This document shows, one piece after another, positions 7,544 through 14,700 of a stretch of DNA of 64,000 nt; positions within the stretch are counted from its first letter, which is position 1, and every line of letters begins with the position of its first letter. The stretch comes from Bacteroidales bacterium (GTDB lineage: Bacteria > Bacteroidota > Bacteroidia > Bacteroidales > Marinilabiliaceae), in the NCBI GenBank assembly GCA_024401335.1, contig JAKSLH010000003.1, positions 168,121 to 232,120 of the forward strand, in the 5' to 3' direction. The translations under genes were made by a program, and so were the position numbers. Under the pieces are notes generated by a model, which was not told where the DNA came from, searched no databases, and was given only the letters and a program-made list of their open reading frames with translations.

Positions 7544-8080
7544 ATGAAACTGACTCTTATCGACAACAATCCGCTTACCATCAAACGCGCCCGTAGCCTC
7601 TACCGACGCCGCTCGTCTCGTCATTGCCTTACGCTTCGCAATGGTAATCTATATACCATGCGCTACAACCCTGGCATTCAGCCTCGCACCGAAAGCCAGG
7701 AGAAGAGCTGGTCTCTCTTCAAGGAGGCTAACGCTCGTGTGGCGGCCGACTTTGCCAATCCCGACAAGAGGGCTCACTGGCAACGTCTTCAGCGACAGCA
7801 GTCTCGCTACAAGACGGCTCGCGGCCTGGCACGTGCCTACTACATGTCCCAGCTCAAGTCTCAGCTCAACAACAAGCCACAAGACATTCCGTCTTCTAGC
7901 CTTTCTGCCGCATCTTCCCTACGCCTACACCCTTCATTGACCAACACTAAGGCTCCTGCTACCCGTCTTGTGCCCGACTCTCATGTCCCTCTCTTACCGT
8001 CCCGCCTCCCATCTATCTCGTGGACTCACCATCGCAATGTCCACTGGTGGCGATTGTCCCTCAAGCACCTTCACTGCTGA
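7544..8080 (+). CDS. Basic protein of unknown function (178 aa)
   Basis: I do not recognise this family. The first 105 residues are rich in Arg, Gln and aromatic residues (IKRARSLYRRRSSRHCL at 13-29, then a helical QRQQSRYKTARGLARAYY stretch) and look like a folded nucleic-acid-binding or phage-like basic domain. The last 70 residues are low-complexity Ser/Pro/Leu/His sequence. There is no signal peptide or membrane segment. A full consensus promoter sits at the right distance upstream, which supports the gene. It is followed by a weak hairpin at 8116-8132. The protein is not clearly linked to its neighbours. Confidence 0.6.
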   Translation: MKLTLIDNNPLTIKRARSLYRRRSSRHCLTLRNGNLYTMRYNPGIQPRTESQEKSWSLFKEANARVAADFANPDKRAHWQRLQRQQSRYKTARGLARAYYMSQLKSQLNNKPQDIPSSSLSAASSLRLHPSLTNTKAPATRLVPDSHVPLLPSRLPSISWTHHRNVHWWRLSLKHLHC

Positions 8081-8165
8081 CTTACAGCACTATCCGCCAA
8101 CAACACCCCTATCCCACCCATAAAAAATGGGTATTTCTACCTATAAGACGTTTTTCCAAATGTGC

Positions 8166-8173
8166 TAAATTTG
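8166..8173 (+). promoter_or_regulatory. -7 box upstream of the GH3-family gene
   Basis: TAAATTTG matches TAnnTTTG and lies 63 bp before the ATG at 8237. No clear -33 element is present. Confidence 0.4.
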
Positions 8174-8236
8174 CAACGACTTTTTGTTTAGAGAGAAAGT
8201 ATTTAGAAATAAAAAACCTCTATATCATTCTGATTC

Positions 8237-9937
8237 ATGAAAGGAAAATCGTTACCAGGTTGGCGAAAGATTAATTTCGCAATGCATTTTGTAGGTTTCT
8301 TGCAGCGCAGAGCACTCTACAAATCAGGTAAGAATGTCAAGAAGACACAGGCAAACTTGCTTCGTGAAATTCTCGCTTACGCTAAGGATACTGTTTACGG
8401 CAAGGAACACAACTTCAGCGCCATCCTCGCAGCTAAGTCAGACGACGAGCTTTTCAAGCTCTACAAGCAGAATGTTAAGGATAACGACTACGAAGATCTC
8501 CGCCCATATATCAACCGCCACACTCATGGCGAAGAGGACATCCTCTTCCCTGGCAAGCCTAAGATGTATGCAACTACTTCGGGCACTACAGCTGAACCTA
8601 AATGGATTCCTATCACATATAAGTACTTCAGTGATGTATATGGTAAGATGAACAAGCTATGGCTTGACAACTTCATTTGCCAGAATCCTGACGCTTTCAA
8701 GGGTGGTGTGGTAACTATCGTTGGTAAGGCTATCGAAGGCAACGCTCCAGACGGCACTGTTTACGGCTCTGTTTCAGGCGTGTCATTCACCAACTGCCCT
8801 CCTTTCGTACAGAAGGTCTACTCTGCACCTCCAGTGACATTCGAGATTAGCGACTATAAGGTTCGTAACTACGTATTGTTCCGCCTCGGCATAGAGTTCA
8901 ACACAACTCTCCTTCTGACTGCCAACCCATCAACATTCGTTGAGATGCAGAACAATATCAACGCTAACTACGATGACTTTGTAAAGGATATAGAAAACGG
9001 TACTATCAAGAAGGATCTTGAAATGCCTGCTCATGTACGTACAGCTCTCGAGGCTCGTCTTAAGCCAAATCCTGAGCGTGCTGCAGAACTCCGTAAGCTC
9101 AAGGAGGAACATGGCTTCGTACTTCCTAAGCACTACTGGCCTGACCTCGCTATCGCTGCTACATGGCACTGCGGTAACACTAAGCGCTACCTCGACAAGC
9201 TCACCGACTCATTCCCTGAGACTTGCGGTCAGCCTGAGTTCGGCTACTTCGCTTCTGAATGTCGTGCCGGCCTCGTGATGAACGGCAAAGACGATACTAC
9301 CCTCTTCGCCCACATGCATTTCTTCGAGTTCATCCATGCTGAAGACCTCGAGAACGAAAACCCTGAGTTCCTTACTCTCGATCAGCTCGAGAAGGGCAAG
9401 CGTTACTGCATGTACGTGACAACATGGAGCGGTCTCTATCGCTACAACATGAACGACCTTGTAGAGGTTACTGGTTTCGACCACGGAATCCCTACAATCC
9501 AGTTCATCCAGAAGGTCAACGGTATCGTTACTCTTACAGGCGAAAAGCTCCACGAACGTCAGTTCATGATGGCTGTCAAGGACGCTGAAGAGCAGACTGG
9601 TCTCAAGATTCGTTTCCATATCGGTTTCGCCGATGCTGAACGTTCTGGCTACGACTTCTACTATGAGTTCGAAGATCGCAGCGTGACTCAGGAACAGTGC
9701 GAGGCTTTCAACAACATCGTCGACGAACGACTCAAGAAGATCAACATCGAATACGAGGCTAAGCGCAACTCTTTCCGCGTAAAGGATCCTCAGGCTTTCC
9801 GACTTATCGAGAACTCTTTCGAGACTTTCAAGGCGCAATGTATCGCCGAAGGTGCTCGCGACGGTCAGTTCAAGCTTATGCTCCTCCTCAACGACGAGAA
9901 GCGTCACGCTAAGTTCAAGAACCTGGTTGTTAAATAA
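8237..9937 (+). CDS. GH3-family acyl-adenylate-forming protein
   Basis: This 566-aa protein belongs to the GH3 (auxin-responsive) superfamily of ANL-type adenylating enzymes, which in plants conjugate amino acids to carboxylic acids and are common but uncharacterised in Bacteroidota. The nucleotide-binding motif TTSGTTAEPK lies at about residues 111-120, and YRYNMNDLVEV, typical of the hinge region, at about 400. The family's usual length is 500-600 aa, so it is complete. There is no signal peptide. Codons are strongly biased to a few preferred forms (AAG, CTC, GCT), as in well-expressed genes. It is single-gene: a terminator follows at 9963-9993. The acyl substrate and acceptor are unknown. 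Confidence 0.85.
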   Translation: MKGKSLPGWRKINFAMHFVGFLQRRALYKSGKNVKKTQANLLREILAYAKDTVYGKEHNFSAILAAKSDDELFKLYKQNVKDNDYEDLRPYINRHTHGEEDILFPGKPKMYATTSGTTAEPKWIPITYKYFSDVYGKMNKLWLDNFICQNPDAFKGGVVTIVGKAIEGNAPDGTVYGSVSGVSFTNCPPFVQKVYSAPPVTFEISDYKVRNYVLFRLGIEFNTTLLLTANPSTFVEMQNNINANYDDFVKDIENGTIKKDLEMPAHVRTALEARLKPNPERAAELRKLKEEHGFVLPKHYWPDLAIAATWHCGNTKRYLDKLTDSFPETCGQPEFGYFASECRAGLVMNGKDDTTLFAHMHFFEFIHAEDLENENPEFLTLDQLEKGKRYCMYVTTWSGLYRYNMNDLVEVTGFDHGIPTIQFIQKVNGIVTLTGEKLHERQFMMAVKDAEEQTGLKIRFHIGFADAERSGYDFYYEFEDRSVTQEQCEAFNNIVDERLKKINIEYEAKRNSFRVKDPQAFRLIENSFETFKAQCIAEGARDGQFKLMLLLNDEKRHAKFKNLVVK

Positions 9938-9962
9938 CCATAATACAACATAATTTAAAACA

Positions 9963-9993
9963 AGAGGCGCCCATTCTTTGGACGCCTCTTTTT
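9963..9993 (+). terminator. Terminator of the GH3-family gene
   Basis: The stem GAGGCG (9964-9969) / CGCCTC (9983-9988) is followed by a T-run. Its tail runs into the -7 box of the next gene. Confidence 0.75.
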
Positions 9994-10000
9994 ATATTTG
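9993..10000 (+). promoter_or_regulatory. -7 box of the HAD hydrolase gene
   Basis: TATATTTG matches the consensus, 23 bp before the ATG at 10024, immediately after the upstream terminator. Confidence 0.5.
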
Positions 10001-10023
10001 CATATCAACTATCCTGAACAGCT

Positions 10024-10677
10024 ATGGCACTGAATTTCAGCAAATACAAAGCTATACTATTTGACTTCGACGGCACACTTTACGAACCGAATCACTTTGG
10101 TCGTCGTCTCGTCTTCGGCAATTTGCTTTACGCTTTCCGCGACAAGAGAGAACGTCTTGTCAGAAAATCAATGCAAGGCTGTGACTACGGCAGCTCTGAA
10201 GAGTTCTACAATGTTTTCTTCAAGAAGTTTGGCGAAGGCAAACGTGAATGGTATTTCAAGAAATACCTGCCTCTCATGGTCGAAGTCCTCGGTCGCCACT
10301 TCCCTGCCCGACCAAACGCTCAGGCTCTCATCGACCGTCTTCAGGAAAAAGGCAAAATTGTTGGCGTACTCTCCGATTACCCTATGATAGCTGAACGCTC
10401 AGAGGCTATCGGACTCCGATTCAACAACAACTACTTCTGGAGCACCGAATTCTTTGGCGCACTCAAGCCTTGCAAACGTCCTTTCATCGCTATAGCCGAA
10501 CAGCTGGGCATCAAGCCTAAGGAGATACTGGTCATTGGCGACCGTCCCGATACCGACGCTAAAGGCGCCGAAGCTGCCGGATGCGACTACATCCTTGTCG
10601 AGACAAAGAAAAACAAGGATCTCGACGGATACAACATCATGCCTTGGAGCGACATAACCAACGGACTCTGCGAATAA
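10024..10677 (+). CDS. HAD-superfamily hydrolase
   Basis: This 217-aa cytoplasmic phosphatase has the HAD motifs in order: DFDGTL at residues 14-19 with the nucleophile Asp14, VLSDY at about 118 as motif II, a lysine in the GALKP segment at about 150, and VIGDRPDTDAKGA at about 172 for motif IV. The helical cap between the first two motifs fits a phosphoglycolate-phosphatase-like subclass, but the substrate cannot be fixed. It has its own promoter and a terminator at 10703-10735, so it is monocistronic. Confidence 0.85.
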   Translation: MALNFSKYKAILFDFDGTLYEPNHFGRRLVFGNLLYAFRDKRERLVRKSMQGCDYGSSEEFYNVFFKKFGEGKREWYFKKYLPLMVEVLGRHFPARPNAQALIDRLQEKGKIVGVLSDYPMIAERSEAIGLRFNNNYFWSTEFFGALKPCKRPFIAIAEQLGIKPKEILVIGDRPDTDAKGAEAAGCDYILVETKKNKDLDGYNIMPWSDITNGLCE

Positions 10678-10702
10678 CAATAACACGCATATATAACAAC
10701 AA

Positions 10703-10735
10703 AAATGCACCACATCACTGCGGTGCATCTTTTAT
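10703..10735. terminator. Bidirectional terminator between convergent HAD and MBL genes
   Basis: The stem ATGCACC (10705-10711) / GGTGCAT (10722-10728) is flanked by A-rich and T-rich tracts on the two sides, so it can serve both convergent genes. Confidence 0.65.
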
Positions 10736-10760
10736 TTATATAGCTATATACATCCTATCC

Positions 10761-11423
10761 TTACTTCTCTTCTCTTACACTTCCAGCAGCCTCAAAACTA
10801 TTGTGCTGCTTCTCCTCTCCTATCGTTGTCGTCTCTCCATGCCCCGGATAAACCAACGTATCCTCTGGCAATGTAAACAACTTCTCATTTATCGAGCGCT
10901 GCAAGGCCTTCTGACGACCACCCGGAAGGTTCGACGCACCTACGGTATGCTTCATGAGCGTATCACCCGAGACGAGGAACTTGTCCTTCTCTGAATAGAA
11001 ACACACACTGCCCTGAGTATGTCCTGGCGTATGGATAACCCTCAACACAGAATCACCAAATGGTATCAATGCATTGTCGTCAAGCGTATATACAGGCTCA
11101 TATTCATCAACACTCTCGTTCACACCAAGCGCTATGGCCTGGTAATTTGTCATCTCAGCCAATCGTCTGTCGGCTTCGTTAGCTTCCGGATGCAGGTTAT
11201 ATCGGTAGCTGAAGAATGCATTCGATATCGTGTGATCCAGATGACAATGTGTACACAATATTCTCTTTATCTTGAGATTATGTGTCTCTATGAAGTTTGT
11301 TATCAACAAACGTTCAGTAAATGTCTGACATCCACAGTCAATCAATACGCACGACTGGGTTTCATCATATATGAGATACATATTCTCCTTATATGTACTC
11401 ATTGTAAAACACTTTACCTCCAT
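10761..11423 (-). CDS. MBL-fold metallohydrolase (glyoxalase II-like)
   Basis: This 220-aa protein has the metal-binding motif THCHLDH at residues 58-64, later HTPGHTQGSVC and SGDTL, and the PGHGE histidine near the C-terminus, all as in glyoxalase II-type hydrolases. It lacks a signal peptide. A second internal ATG (MSTYKENMYLIYD, residue 8) is an equally good start. It ends 18 bp downstream of the acyltransferase gene's stop and may be co-transcribed with it. A paralogue of the same type lies at 40613-41263. The substrate is not known. Confidence 0.8.
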   Translation of the reverse strand: MEVKCFTMSTYKENMYLIYDETQSCVLIDCGCQTFTERLLITNFIETHNLKIKRILCTHCHLDHTISNAFFSYRYNLHPEANEADRRLAEMTNYQAIALGVNESVDEYEPVYTLDDNALIPFGDSVLRVIHTPGHTQGSVCFYSEKDKFLVSGDTLMKHTVGASNLPGGRQKALQRSINEKLFTLPEDTLVYPGHGETTTIGEEKQHNSFEAAGSVREEK

Positions 11424-11441
11424 TGGCTTATATTCTTTGTT

Positions 11442-12293
11442 CTACTTCTCTGTCTGGTTATACTGCCATGGATTGTTGGTAATACCAGCAAGCTTCACCA
11501 TAGCCTCATGCGTCCTGCGACGCATGTCATCTATCTGTTCCGCCTTATCGGTGATGTTAGGATCCGGCAATATAGGCTCACCTACATTGAGAGTCACACA
11601 CGCCTCCTTACCAAACCATTTCATGATTCCCTTTCTCTCCCTGTACGAATATGCCATAGGGATGATAGGTATGTTCAGTCGCTTTGCAAATACAAACGCG
11701 CCCTTCTTGAACGGACGAATCGGTGTATAAAACTCCCAACGACTCTCCTCCGCAAAGAAATGAAGCCAATAGCCCTCCTTGTGGTAATGGTCTAGAGCAC
11801 TATAGAACTTACGCATGTCTGCCACACTCTCTGGAACTGGTATGCCTCCCATGGTATGCATACGTCGCGCATCCTTGCCTGCAAGCTGATCTCGCCAAAT
11901 AGGGAAACGCAACTGACGCCAGCCTATCGCTGTAAAGATACCGCTCATATCCCATCTGAATGTATGGTTACACACGGTCATCGCACCATTCTTAAACAGA
12001 TCCTTATTCTTCTTGATGTTCTCCTTGCCTCTCAAGCGGAAGCCATAACGGAAATACTGCAAGAAGTTGATCAATGTTCTAGACTGTAGATAATATAGGA
12101 AGTTCCACAGCTTGTAGTGGAACGAATTGTCGATATAAGGATAGTCATGGCCTACATTGGCCTCATATATCTGATCAACAGGTAGAAGATGCGCATGTGG
12201 ATCATCTGCTCCGTATGATATGTGTTCTAGTGGGATATATCTGTCTGGTTCAACAGTCAGCTGATCATACAAAGGGGGTAATGAATTTGCCAT
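11442..12293 (-). CDS. PlsC-like 1-acyl-glycerol-3-phosphate acyltransferase family protein
   Basis: This 283-aa protein carries the acyltransferase HX4D motif in CNHTFRWD at about residues 108-115, and FAEESRW at about 190 in place of the usual FPEGTRS. It probably esterifies a lysophospholipid or related acceptor at the inner membrane. The altered second motif leaves some doubt about the exact substrate. It is divergent from the LRR gene and the two promoters overlap. The MBL hydrolase gene follows 18 bp downstream. Confidence 0.8.
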   Translation of the reverse strand: MANSLPPLYDQLTVEPDRYIPLEHISYGADDPHAHLLPVDQIYEANVGHDYPYIDNSFHYKLWNFLYYLQSRTLINFLQYFRYGFRLRGKENIKKNKDLFKNGAMTVCNHTFRWDMSGIFTAIGWRQLRFPIWRDQLAGKDARRMHTMGGIPVPESVADMRKFYSALDHYHKEGYWLHFFAEESRWEFYTPIRPFKKGAFVFAKRLNIPIIPMAYSYRERKGIMKWFGKEACVTLNVGEPILPDPNITDKAEQIDDMRRRTHEAMVKLAGITNNPWQYNQTEK

Positions 12294-12314
12294 GTTGATT
12301 GCTTATTATGTTCT

Positions 12315-12347
12315 TTTGCAAATATAAAGAAAATTTTAATATCTTTG
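12315..12347 (+). promoter_or_regulatory. Promoter of the LRR gene, overlapping a divergent promoter
   Basis: TTTG (12315-12318) and TATCTTTG (12340-12347) are 21 bp apart on the plus strand. On the minus strand TATATTTG (12326-12319) is the -7 box of the acyltransferase gene. The two signals interleave, so the two genes may compete for polymerase. The plus promoter also shows that translation of the LRR protein starts downstream, at 12389. Confidence 0.6.
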
Positions 12348-12388
12348 TCAAGATAAGTTGCTATAAAGCAATAAAAATCACGCACTTT

Positions 12389-13825
12389 ATGGAAGTGGAC
12401 GAATCAACAAACGACATAGAAGGAATTGCTGATGAATATGGAGTATATTATTCTTCAGACGGCACAACATTGCTCAGAGTCCCTATCCAATATCAGGGAT
12501 CTCTCTCTGTCCCTGAAGGCATATCTTCTATAGCAGAAGGTGCTCTTTACGGATGTAAGGGCATCACCGAAGTCACCTTGCCTTCCTCGCTACTCAACAT
12601 TGGCGACTCGGCTTTCTGGGGCTGCAAGTCTCTCTCTTCTCTTCAATTGCCGTCTTCGCTACGCTTTATTGGCGAATCGGCCTTCGCCGTATGCCGTTCG
12701 TTGACAGAGATATCTCTCCCCGAATCCGTCGAAGATATAGGCCCCACGCCTTTTCGCGGCTGCAACAGTCTCCATACCGTCAACCTGCCGTCTTCTCTTC
12801 TCTTTTTCGATGCCTCTATGTTCTTCGACTGCCCTCTCTTGCGACATGTCAACATCGACGCTGGCAACAGGCCTTTCATGTCTCGCGACGGTATTGTGTT
12901 CTCTTCCGATGGGTCTTCTCTCGTGTTCTGCCCTCCTCAGGCGGCCATTGGCTCTTTCGAGATACCTGAAGGTGTTTCATATATCAGCGACAGGGCTTTC
13001 TTCGACGCAAAACTCCTCAACACAATAACTCTTCCTCCGTTTATCGACATGATTGGCGACGATGTCTTTGAAGGATGCGACAATCTCGCCTCTTTCAACG
13101 TGACGGAAAGTAATAAGTTCATTTGCAATCATGGCATTCTTTATTCAACCGACGGGCGACTGATCCGATGCCCTGCATCATACGAATTATCCAATGTCAT
13201 AATACAAGAAGGCACTACCTCCATCGCTCCTGGAGCCTTCGAGGGATGCAACAACATCACCCATATAACTATCCCTTCTACCGTCGAGAACCTACCCGAC
13301 AGATGCTTCTACCGATGCAGGTCACTGGAGCATATCGACTTACCGTTAACTCTCTGCAACATAGGCAAATCGGCATTCTCACTTTGCTCAGCACTTAAAG
13401 AGATAAATCTTCCCGATGACATAGAATCTATCGGCGCTTGCTGCTTCTTGGGATGCTCCTCTCTCCTGTCATTGACTATACCTTCATCGGTTTGCCTCAT
13501 TGCCGAATCTACATTCGACGAGTGCACCGCTCTGACCGATATCGACCTGCCCGACAACGTGACGACAATAGGTGAATTTGTCTTTGCCGACTGCCCTTCT
13601 CTCTCTGCCATAGAGTTGCCTTCCGAACTGCAGCACATAGCTGGTGGCGCCTTCACCATGTCTGGCCTCACCGCCATACATATCCCCGACAACACTCGTC
13701 AGATCGGCTCCTACGCCTTTGCGCAATGCCCTAACCTCGAGATGGTATCCATACCCTCTCACCTCAAACTCTCCGACGACGTCTTCGACCAATCCGATAA
13801 GATCTCTATCACTCAAAGGTCATAA
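12389..13825 (+). CDS. BspA-like leucine-rich repeat protein
   Basis: This protein of 478 aa is made almost wholly of about 18 LRR_5/BspA-type repeats of 22-24 residues with the pattern I-x-LPxSLxxIGxxAFxxCxxL. A longer reading from 12299 would start upstream of the promoter, so I chose the ATG at 12389 (MEVDESTND). BspA-like proteins of oral and gut Bacteroidales bind host or microbial surfaces, but here there is no signal peptide, lipobox or sorting domain in the chosen reading, so it may be intracellular or use an unseen route. It is monocistronic, between a divergent acyltransferase gene and the membrane regulator. Confidence 0.85.
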   Translation: MEVDESTNDIEGIADEYGVYYSSDGTTLLRVPIQYQGSLSVPEGISSIAEGALYGCKGITEVTLPSSLLNIGDSAFWGCKSLSSLQLPSSLRFIGESAFAVCRSLTEISLPESVEDIGPTPFRGCNSLHTVNLPSSLLFFDASMFFDCPLLRHVNIDAGNRPFMSRDGIVFSSDGSSLVFCPPQAAIGSFEIPEGVSYISDRAFFDAKLLNTITLPPFIDMIGDDVFEGCDNLASFNVTESNKFICNHGILYSTDGRLIRCPASYELSNVIIQEGTTSIAPGAFEGCNNITHITIPSTVENLPDRCFYRCRSLEHIDLPLTLCNIGKSAFSLCSALKEINLPDDIESIGACCFLGCSSLLSLTIPSSVCLIAESTFDECTALTDIDLPDNVTTIGEFVFADCPSLSAIELPSELQHIAGGAFTMSGLTAIHIPDNTRQIGSYAFAQCPNLEMVSIPSHLKLSDDVFDQSDKISITQRS

Positions 13826-13874
13826 GCATATAACGTTTAGCGAGTACAAACGATTGAAACACATCGATATTTAT

Positions 13875-13882
13875 TATCTTTG
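13875..13882 (+). promoter_or_regulatory. -7 box of the membrane regulator gene
   Basis: TATCTTTG overlaps the first in-frame ATG (13880), which therefore cannot be the start; the next ATG at 13907 fits a leader of about 20 nt. A TTG at 13854-13856 is a weak -33. Confidence 0.55.
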
Positions 13883-13906
13883 CATCATACCAAACAACCA
13901 ACAAAC

Positions 13907-14605
13907 ATGAAGAGCTTGTCTTATCTCACAGGCATAATACTAATGCTTTCTGCTTTATGTTCTGGCATACACAGCTATAGAAGCACAGCGGCAAACATCA
14001 ACGACGACATAAACAATGCCTTGGAATTGACACTTGCTGAAATGCCTAGCGACGTGTTAAGTGCAGACACTATCAGATGCTATCGCAATTATCTGGCTTT
14101 GTCAGAACTTAAAGATATCGCATGCATTGCTATGCGCACCGTATGTAGAGATGGTAAGCAGGAAACTATAATGGTTGCCGAAGCGAACTGTGACTTTATG
14201 ACGATATTTACACTATCCGACCAGAGGGCATCTAGCTTTTTACTGTTTATAGGACTCTTGTGGATAATCGGAAGTTGGATCTACATGAGAAGATTCCGAC
14301 CTGAACTTTTGATGCAAGGAATAAGATATGGCAACATCATCTATGCCAACGGCGAGTTCTCGACCAAGTATGGTCAGTCTATTTATCTAACACCTATGCA
14401 GCATTCGCTTCTCGAAATGTTCATGCGCTCTGACAATCACACTTTGACCAAACAAGAGATTTGTGACCACCTATGGCCTAACAAACCCGATGCTAGCGAC
14501 ACTCTCTACACTTTGATAAAACGCATCAAACCTATCATAGAAAGCAATAGCAACCTTAAAATAGAATCAGACAGAGGACGTAGTTACAAGTTGGAGATCA
14601 AATAG
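13907..14605 (+). CDS. Membrane-anchored winged-helix (OmpR/PhoB-type) regulator
   Basis: This 232-aa protein has a hydrophobic segment at about residues 4-20, a loop of about 90 residues, a second membrane helix at 110-127 (FLLFIGLLWIIGSWIYM) and a C-terminal winged helix of the Trans_reg_C type from about 140 (YLTPMQHSLLEMFM, LTKQEICDHLWP, then SDTLYTLIKRIKP as recognition helix). It would sense a signal in the periplasmic loop and bind DNA from the membrane, like ToxR/CadC but with the domain order reversed. It lacks a receiver domain. It lies just before a beta-barrel gene, with repeats between them that suit this class of DNA-binding domain. Confidence 0.8.
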   Translation: MKSLSYLTGIILMLSALCSGIHSYRSTAANINDDINNALELTLAEMPSDVLSADTIRCYRNYLALSELKDIACIAMRTVCRDGKQETIMVAEANCDFMTIFTLSDQRASSFLLFIGLLWIIGSWIYMRRFRPELLMQGIRYGNIIYANGEFSTKYGQSIYLTPMQHSLLEMFMRSDNHTLTKQEICDHLWPNKPDASDTLYTLIKRIKPIIESNSNLKIESDRGRSYKLEIK

Positions 14606-14624
14606 TTAGGCTTATATAAGCAAA

Positions 14625-14666
14625 ATGTCAGGGAAATGTCAGATAATATAATTGACGTTTCCCTGA
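14625..14666. promoter_or_regulatory. Candidate operator: inverted and direct repeats between regulator and beta-barrel gene
   Basis: Arms 14628-14641 and 14653-14666 (TCAGGGAAATGTCA / TGACGTTTCCCTGA) form an inverted repeat with one mismatch and an 11-bp spacer. Inside, TGTCA recurs at 14626 and 14637, exactly 11 bp apart, the spacing PhoB/OmpR-type winged helices use. It has no T-run on the plus strand, so it is a poor terminator, though an attenuator remains possible. Confidence 0.5.
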
Positions 14667-14700
14667 TTCGTTAATAGCTTCGCATCAAAAACAAAAATTG

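Noticed and set aside
9209-9907. 232-codon minus frame opposite the GH3-family gene
   Set aside because: It is the mirror of a strongly codon-biased gene; its Leu/Val/Glu-rich composition is the usual antisense artefact.
11019-11795. 258-codon plus frame opposite the MBL and acyltransferase genes
   Set aside because: It spans two real minus genes with intact catalytic motifs and has no promoter.
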